The position numbers and the translations under genes were made by a program. The notes beneath the pieces are model-generated. The model worked only from the letters and a program-made list of their open reading frames with translations, searched no databases and had not been told where the DNA came from. Positions 58,970-64,000 of a DNA stretch of 64,000 nt are shown here, piece after piece; the first letter of the stretch is position 1, and each line of letters opens with the position of its first letter. This DNA comes from JASHUC01 sp035606175 (GTDB taxonomy: Bacteria > Pseudomonadota > Gammaproteobacteria > Steroidobacterales > Steroidobacteraceae), in the NCBI GenBank assembly GCA_035606175.1, contig DATNFW010000069.1, positions 1-64,000 on the forward strand, given 5' to 3'.

Positions 58970-61575
58970 TGTCCTCATCGGCCGAGGCGGGTCGTCCGCG
59001 CTGGATCGGGCCGCTCGCGGCCCTGCTCGTCTTCGCGCTCGCCGCCTACTTCCTGCACGGGGAGCTCGCGCGGCTGCACGTCCGCGACGTGCTCGGCGCG
59101 CTGCACGCAATTCCGGCGAGCGCGCTCAAAATCGCCTTCGCTCTGACGGCCGCCAGCTATCTCGCCCTCGGCTGCTACGACGTCCTCGCGCTCGCGTACC
59201 TGCGCGTTCTGCGCAATGCGGCCGCGCCGCGCGTCCCTCTGACGCGCGTGCTCTCGGCGAGCTTCATCGCGAACGCGTTCGGGCACAACCTCGGCTTCGC
59301 GGCCTTCACCGGGGCTGCGTTTCGCCTGCGCCTATATGCCGCCTCGCGCCTCACGGCCACGGACGTGGCGCTCGTGACCGGCTATACGAGCCTCACGACG
59401 AGCTTGGGGATCGCGCTCCTCGCGGGACTGTCCTTCACGGCCGATCCCTCCCGTGCGGCGATCACGTTGCACACCGTTCCCGGCTGGTGTCTCGTCATCG
59501 GGGGCGTGCTTCTCGCATTCGTTCTCGCATTCGCAGGCTGGTCCTCGATGCCGCGACTCGCGCTCGAGATCCGCGGATGGCGGTTGCGTCCTCCTGGCAC
59601 CGCGCTCGGTCTCGCGCAGATCGCGCTCGGCTCGCTCGACCTCGCCTTCACGGCCGGCGTTCTCTGGGTACTGCTGCCCCACTCGACGCATGTCGGGTAT
59701 GTGAGCTTTCTCGGCATCTTCGCGGTCGCAATCGCCGCCGGTCTCATCACGCATCTGCCGGGCGGCATCGGCGTTTTCGAAGCGATCGTCGTCCTCGCCG
59801 TGCCCGAATCGCGGCCCGATGCGTTGCTCGGGTCGCTGCTTGCCTATCGGATCGTGTACTACCTCACCCCGCTTGCCGCGGCAGCCCTTACGTTCGGGGG
59901 CGAAGAGCTCGGCGCGCAGCTCGCGCGGCTTGCGACCGTGCGCCGGCGCGCCGCCGCGTTCGTGGCGCCGGTCGTACCGGCCGTCGCCGGAGCGTTGACC
60001 TTCGTCGCGGGCACGGTGTTGCTCGTCGCTGGGGCAACTCCCGAGCTCGACACGCGACTCGCGCCACTCACTCGAGTGCTTCCGCTCGCCGTCGTCGAGA
60101 TCGCGCACCTCGCGGCAAGCATCATCGGACTCGGGCTGCTCGTGCTCGCTCGTGCGCTGTTCCGGCGCATTCGCGCCGCTTACACAGCGGTCGTCTGGCT
60201 GCTCGTCGCAGGCGCGATCGCCTCGATTCTCAAAGGATTCGATTACGAGGAGGCCGCGATTCTCGGAATCGTACTCGGAGTGCTCGCGCTCGGCCGGGCG
60301 GCATTTCACCGACCCGCTTCGGTTCTGCGGGAGCGCTTCACTCCCGCCTGGGCGGCGAGCATCGCGGGAGTCGTCCTCGCGACGATCTGGATCGGATTCT
60401 TCGCCTACCGGCAAGTCGAGTATTCGAGCGACCTGTGGTGGCGGTTCGCACTCGATGCGAACGCACCGCGAATGCTGCGCGCCACCCTCATCGTGTCGAT
60501 TCTCGCGGCGGGGTATCTGGTGCGCTCACTCCTGAGACCCGCCGAGCGCGCCGCGCTCGAGTCGGCACTGACTCTCGGCGAGATCGAGCGCGCAGTCGAC
60601 CACTCCCCGCGAGCGCTCGCCTGCGCAGCGCTCACGGGCGACAAGCGCTTCGTGACGAGCGATAGCCGCGAATCGTTCATCATGTATCAGGTGCAGGGCC
60701 GCAGCTGGATCGCGCTCGGTGACCCCGTGGGAGCGGGAGCCGAGTCCGAAGAGCTCGTATGGCGCTTCCGCGAGCTCGCAGATGAGCACGGGGGCCGCCC
60801 GGTCTTCTATCAAACGAGCGTCGAGCGCGCCCCGCTCTACCTCGATCTCGGTCTCGCGGAGCTGAAGATCGGCGAGGAAGCGCGCGTGCCGCTCGGCAGG
60901 TTCTCCCTCGACGGCGGCCGATGCGCGGAGCTGCGGCTCGCGAGGCAGCGCGCGGAACGGGACCGGGCGAGCTTCGAGCTCGTGCCCCGCGAGGAGGTGG
61001 CTGCGCTGCTGCCGGTGCTCGAGACGATCTCCGAGGAGTGGCTCGCCGCGAACGCCGCCGCCGAGAAGCGATTCACCGCCGGCGCGTTCTCCGAAGCGTA
61101 CATCCGGCGCTTTCCCGTCGGCCTCGTGCGCCGGGACGGTGCGCCCGTCGCGTTTGCGAATCTCTGGATCACGTCCCGCAGGATCGAATGCGCCGTGGAC
61201 CTCATGCGCTTCGGACCCGATGCACCGGCGGCCGCGATGGACTACCTGCTCCTCGAGCTGATGCTGTGGGCGCAAGCGACCGGTTATGAATGGTTCAGCC
61301 TCGGGGTCGCGCCGCTCGCTGGGCTCGATCGCGATCCGCTCGCCCCGGCGTGGCACCGTGCCGGCCATGCGCTTTTCGCGCACGGGGAGCACTTTCACAA
61401 CTTCGAGGCTCTGCGGCGCTACAAAGCGAAGTTCCATCCCGTCTGGGAACCGAAATATCTGATGGCACCCGGCGTTGCCGCCCTGCCGCATATCCTCGTC
61501 GATGTCGCCATGCTGATCACAAGTGACATAACGCGGCCCGCGATCTCCCCACGGGATTCGGCCGGTGCGATATGA
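58969..61575 (+). CDS. mprF: Bifunctional lysylphosphatidylglycerol flippase/synthetase (MprF)
   Basis: 868 aa from the GTG at 58969, whose G is the last base of the ettA stop. N-terminal membrane region about 15-545 with roughly 14 helices (AAFTGAAFRLRLYAASRLTA, HLPGGIGVFEAIVVLAVPES mark the flippase core) and a C-terminal GNAT-like DUF2156 domain about 565-850 (KRFVTSDSRESFIMYQVQGR, WIALGDPVGAGAESEELVW, ADEHGGRPVFYQTSVERAPL, GYEWFSLGVAPLAGL). MprF adds lysine or alanine from tRNA to phosphatidylglycerol and flips the product, lowering surface charge and raising resistance to cationic peptides. The amino acid used here is not predictable. Confidence 0.93.
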   Translation: MSSSAEAGRPRWIGPLAALLVFALAAYFLHGELARLHVRDVLGALHAIPASALKIAFALTAASYLALGCYDVLALAYLRVLRNAAAPRVPLTRVLSASFIANAFGHNLGFAAFTGAAFRLRLYAASRLTATDVALVTGYTSLTTSLGIALLAGLSFTADPSRAAITLHTVPGWCLVIGGVLLAFVLAFAGWSSMPRLALEIRGWRLRPPGTALGLAQIALGSLDLAFTAGVLWVLLPHSTHVGYVSFLGIFAVAIAAGLITHLPGGIGVFEAIVVLAVPESRPDALLGSLLAYRIVYYLTPLAAAALTFGGEELGAQLARLATVRRRAAAFVAPVVPAVAGALTFVAGTVLLVAGATPELDTRLAPLTRVLPLAVVEIAHLAASIIGLGLLVLARALFRRIRAAYTAVVWLLVAGAIASILKGFDYEEAAILGIVLGVLALGRAAFHRPASVLRERFTPAWAASIAGVVLATIWIGFFAYRQVEYSSDLWWRFALDANAPRMLRATLIVSILAAGYLVRSLLRPAERAALESALTLGEIERAVDHSPRALACAALTGDKRFVTSDSRESFIMYQVQGRSWIALGDPVGAGAESEELVWRFRELADEHGGRPVFYQTSVERAPLYLDLGLAELKIGEEARVPLGRFSLDGGRCAELRLARQRAERDRASFELVPREEVAALLPVLETISEEWLAANAAAEKRFTAGAFSEAYIRRFPVGLVRRDGAPVAFANLWITSRRIECAVDLMRFGPDAPAAAMDYLLLELMLWAQATGYEWFSLGVAPLAGLDRDPLAPAWHRAGHALFAHGEHFHNFEALRRYKAKFHPVWEPKYLMAPGVAALPHILVDVAMLITSDITRPAISPRDSAGAI

Positions 61576-61621
61576 TCTCTCGATCGCGCGCTCAATCAGC
61601 AATAGCAATAAGGCGCTTTTC

Positions 61622-62350
61622 ATGTCCGTCTACATCGATTCAGGGAGCCGGCTCGTCGACGAGCAGGAGCCGAGCCTCGCTCTCAACTGCCCGCACTGCG
61701 AGGTGACGGCGCACGTGACGCCGAGCGCCGTTCCGAGATTCGAGGATCTACAGACCGTGAAGCCCGCGGCGGTCGGCGTCGTCTATCGATGCGACGCCTG
61801 CCACGCGCCGATTTTCCTGCGCTATCCCGTGCGCGTTTACCGAGCCAATCGCGTCGAGCTGTCCCCGCAGTTCGTCGAAGTCGAGCGGGCGCGCGAGAAG
61901 TTCACATTCACTCATTTGCCGGAGGAAGTGGAGCTGCTGTTTCGTGAGGCGCTCACGTGTTTCTCGAGCGGAGCTTTCAACGCCTTCGCATCGATGTGCC
62001 GGCGAACGGCGCAGGCCGTATTCGGCGATCTCGGGGAAGCAGGGAAGCTGCGCCTGTTCGATGAGCTGAACGAAGTGCGCGCCATGGCGGACATCGACTC
62101 GCGAATGTTCGTCACGCTCAGGAACGTCATCTTCGGAACTCAGTCCGACGGGCGCGACGATCCGCCGCAGCTCGATGCGGCAAGCGCAGCCGTGCTGCTC
62201 GAAGTGATGAAGGATCTGCTCTACGAGGCGTACATCCGCAAGGGCCGGCTGCAGCAGGCGCTCATGGTGCGCCGCTTCTTCGTCGACGAGACCCAGGACG
62301 ATCTCACGCCCGTTGCCGCCTCGCGCCAGCCGCCGCGGCAAGCCGGCTGA
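61622..62350 (+). CDS. DUF4145 domain protein with zinc ribbon
   Basis: 242 aa from the ATG at 61622 (an in-frame ATG at 61565 adds 19 residues). N-terminal zinc ribbon with two Cys pairs (NCPHCEVTAHV and YRCDACHAPIFL), then a helical DUF4145 domain (about 95-220: LPEEVELLFREALTCFSSGA, FNAFASMCRRTAQAVFGDLG, LFDELNEVRAMADIDSRMFV, VLLEVMKDLLYEAYIRKGRL). DUF4145 also occurs in restriction and defence proteins, but no such genes are near. Cytoplasmic, function unknown. It lies between mprF (46 bp upstream) and a tPilZ gene (141 bp downstream), on the same strand. Confidence 0.85.
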   Translation: MSVYIDSGSRLVDEQEPSLALNCPHCEVTAHVTPSAVPRFEDLQTVKPAAVGVVYRCDACHAPIFLRYPVRVYRANRVELSPQFVEVERAREKFTFTHLPEEVELLFREALTCFSSGAFNAFASMCRRTAQAVFGDLGEAGKLRLFDELNEVRAMADIDSRMFVTLRNVIFGTQSDGRDDPPQLDAASAAVLLEVMKDLLYEAYIRKGRLQQALMVRRFFVDETQDDLTPVAASRQPPRQAG

Positions 62351-62400
62351 GATTGCTGCCGGCCGGCCGCTCGCCTCGCCGGCGCGTGGGAGCCGCGCGT

Positions 62401-62430
62401 TCGGCCGCGCATTCGGCCGCGCATTCGGCC
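62401..62430. repeat. Short tandem repeat (12 bp x 2.5)
   Basis: tcggccgcgcat at 62401-62412 and 62413-62424, with a partial third unit to 62430, in the 141-bp gap before the tPilZ gene. The remainder of that gap shows no clear promoter. Confidence 0.7.
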
Positions 62431-62491
62431 GGCCTCAAGTTACGTTCGGTTCCGCCGTTAACCGCAGGGAGGTTACACTTCCGACGCTCGA

Positions 62492-63052
62492 ATGTACGAC
62501 GGCGCCGACACAGTCATTCTCTACGAGGAGCTCGCCTATCAGGACGTGCTCCCGGTGCTTTGGCGCGCGCTGCCCGGTACCATCGACCCTGCACTCGCCG
62601 CGAGCTACAGCGATCAGAACGTGCGCCTGCTCGAGGCCTGCGCAGCGCTCGAGGAGCACGCGGGCAGCGAGAAGCAGGACGAGGACTCTCCGGAGCTGCA
62701 GCGGCTCGAGTTCAAGGTGAATCTACTCCTCGAGCTGATGGGCCAGCTGCACGTTGCCAACCGGCCGCGCCCTCCGGCGGTTCCGATCCGTTTCAATGCG
62801 CTCGGCGCGGTGTGGCGAGGGGCATCTCCGCTTCCAGAGGCCGGCGCGCAGGGGGTCGCCGAGATCTATCTGCGGGATTTCCTCGCCGAGCCGCTGCGGC
62901 TCATCGGGCGCATCACGAACGTCACTCCCGATGGGCAAATCAAGGCGCGCTTCGCCGCAACGGGCGAGGCCGTCTCCGATCTCATCCAGAAGCTCACCTT
63001 CCGCCGTCACCGCCGCCAGGTCGCCGAGCACCGCCAGCCCCGCCGCGGCTGA
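62492..63052 (+). CDS. Atypical PilZ-domain (tPilZ) protein, probable c-di-GMP-related regulator
   Basis: 186 aa. N-terminal helical part (about 1-85) with VILYEELAYQDVLPVLWRAL, then QRLEFKVNLLLELMGQLHVA, and a C-terminal PilZ-like beta barrel (about 90-165) with IRFNALGAVWRGASPLPEAG, AEIYLRDFLAEPLRLIGRIT. This is the layout of the tetramer-forming tPilZ family (XCC6012-type), in which the canonical RxxxR and DxSxxG motifs for c-di-GMP are missing, as here. Such proteins modulate motility or virulence. Immediately downstream is a sigma-54 activator gene, which supports a motility or biofilm context. The start has only a weak ribosome site. Confidence 0.75.
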   Translation: MYDGADTVILYEELAYQDVLPVLWRALPGTIDPALAASYSDQNVRLLEACAALEEHAGSEKQDEDSPELQRLEFKVNLLLELMGQLHVANRPRPPAVPIRFNALGAVWRGASPLPEAGAQGVAEIYLRDFLAEPLRLIGRITNVTPDGQIKARFAATGEAVSDLIQKLTFRRHRRQVAEHRQPRRG

Positions 63053-63205
63053 CTCGCCGCCCTTCGGACGCCGGAGTTTTGACGGCCCTGTGATTGCCGT
63101 CACGCACGCTCTGCCCGATGACGAGCGAGTTAGGAGGCGTTTCACACCAGCTGAGCGCGCGACAGTGAACAATAGCTGCCACGGTTCGGGTCTCGCCGGA
63201 GAGTT

Positions 63206-64000
63206 ATGTCGGCAAGTGAAATGGCCATCGTCCCCGCAAAAGAAAGGGACGAGGCGCGGGCAGCGGGCGCGCGGCTCGAGGAGCGCAGTCGCGTTCGTTT
63301 ACCGACCGGCACCTCGCCGGCAATCCGCGGCGTCATCGCGCTCATCCGCCAAGTGGCCGAACACGATTCCACGGTCCTGATTCTCGGGGAATCCGGGACC
63401 GGCAAGGAAGTCATCGCGCGCGCAGTGCACGATCTCTCGCCTCGCCGGCAGCGCCCGTTCGTCGCAGTCAACTGCGGTGCAATACCCGCCGAGCTGCTCG
63501 AATCGGAGCTCTTTGGTCACGAGAAGGGAGCATTCACCGGAGCGGTAGCGGCGCGCAAGGGGCGGTTCGAGATTGCCGAGGGGGGCACGCTCTTTCTCGA
63601 CGAGATCGGCGATATGAGCCCGACGATGCAAGTGAAGCTGCTGCGCGTGCTGCAGGAGCGCATCTTCGAGCGCGTCGGCAATCATGTGCCGATCCGCTGC
63701 AACGTGCGCATCATCGCCGCGACGCACCGCAATCTCGAGGAGGCGATCGCGGGCTCCGCGTTTCGCGAGGACCTCTTCCATCGCCTCAACGTCTTTCCGA
63801 TCGAGACACCGCCGCTGCGCGAGCGGATGGAGGACTTGCCTCTGTTGGTGCGCGATTTCGTCGCGCACAACATGACCGAAGGTCGCGGCCACGTGGAGCT
63901 GTCGCCGCGCGCCCTTGCCGCACTCGCGCTGCACCGCTGGCCCGGCAACGTCCGCGAGCTCGCGAACCTCATCGAGCGGCTGTCCATCGTATGCGCGGGC
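63206..64000 (+). CDS. Sigma-54-dependent transcriptional activator, 3' end cut by window edge
   Basis: 265 codons present from the ATG at 63206, preceded by GGAGAG. AAA+ domain begins near residue 39: Walker A GESGTGKE, the sigma-54 contact loop ELFGHEKGAFTGAV, Walker B GGTLFLDEIGD, sensor I IIAATHRNL, arginine-finger region FREDLFHRLNVFPIE and sensor II RWPGNVRELANLIERL. Only about 38 residues precede the AAA+ domain, so there is no receiver or FleQ-type regulatory domain. The C-terminal Fis-type helix-turn-helix should lie beyond the window. FleQ/FlrA/FlrC-like roles are possible given the tPilZ neighbour, but are not shown. Confidence 0.93.
   Translation, partial: MSASEMAIVPAKERDEARAAGARLEERSRVRLPTGTSPAIRGVIALIRQVAEHDSTVLILGESGTGKEVIARAVHDLSPRRQRPFVAVNCGAIPAELLESELFGHEKGAFTGAVAARKGRFEIAEGGTLFLDEIGDMSPTMQVKLLRVLQERIFERVGNHVPIRCNVRIIAATHRNLEEAIAGSAFREDLFHRLNVFPIETPPLRERMEDLPLLVRDFVAHNMTEGRGHVELSPRALAALALHRWPGNVRELANLIERLSIVCAG

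Noticed and set aside
1..64000. CRISPR arrays, tRNA/rRNA genes, IS elements, prophage or integrases
   Set aside because: None seen: no regularly spaced repeat arrays, no cloverleaf-like sequence and no transposase or integrase motifs in any gene.

Overview
The window is strongly GC-rich, densely coded chromosome with no tRNA, rRNA, insertion sequence, integrase or CRISPR array that I can see. The glyA-nrdR-ribD-ribE-ribB(A)-ribH-nusB order, EttA, an MdtABC-type RND pump with its two-component system, PEP carboxylase and a tPilZ protein beside a sigma-54 activator point to a gammaproteobacterium, plausibly near Nevskiales/Steroidobacterales/Xanthomonadales. This placement is inference from gene content; no marker gene settles it.

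Layout. 1-1010 (minus): two DUF4398-type lipoproteins and a small DUF2188-like protein, divergent from an ECF sigma factor (1213-1905) that runs into a convergent GNAT gene. 1791-7050 (minus): GNAT, a divergent PEP carboxylase and a KefB-type antiporter. 7150-17895 (minus): one long unidirectional cluster of TlpA-like redoxin, exported proteins, three TPR proteins, ExbB, two ExbD and an AgmX/TonB-like protein, read here as an energised envelope-spanning machine of unknown task.

18033-31344 is the most unusual part. A leftward operon encodes an exported 559-aa protein, a lipoprotein with two CXXCH sites and a LamG region, and a DUF1588-like exported cytochrome. Opposite it a rightward operon encodes an HZS-alpha-like lipoprotein cytochrome, an SH3/beta-barrel protein whose start looks frameshifted, a second barrel protein, a TlpA thioredoxin, a DUF4266 lipoprotein ending in GGGCGCN and a DUF3570 barrel. 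ApbE (flavin transferase) converges on this operon. Together they suggest an extracytoplasmic redox or metal-related system.

31499-49915 is mixed: a SYLF-domain protein, an NmrA-type oxidoreductase, an SGNH hydrolase, a CPA2 antiporter fused to Usp domains, palindromic repeats, a 1-Cys peroxiredoxin, an Fsr-like exporter, a complete RND efflux operon with its own response regulator and kinase, two tandem exported VOC proteins, and a Ser/Thr kinase with a cyclic-nucleotide-binding domain. 50186-57184 is the riboflavin/nusB cluster headed by nrdR, glyA and an AcuC-like deacetylase; its RibA half has lost the zinc cysteines. 57296-64000 carries ettA, mprF, a zinc-ribbon DUF4145 protein, a tPilZ protein and the 5' part of a sigma-54 activator cut by the window edge.
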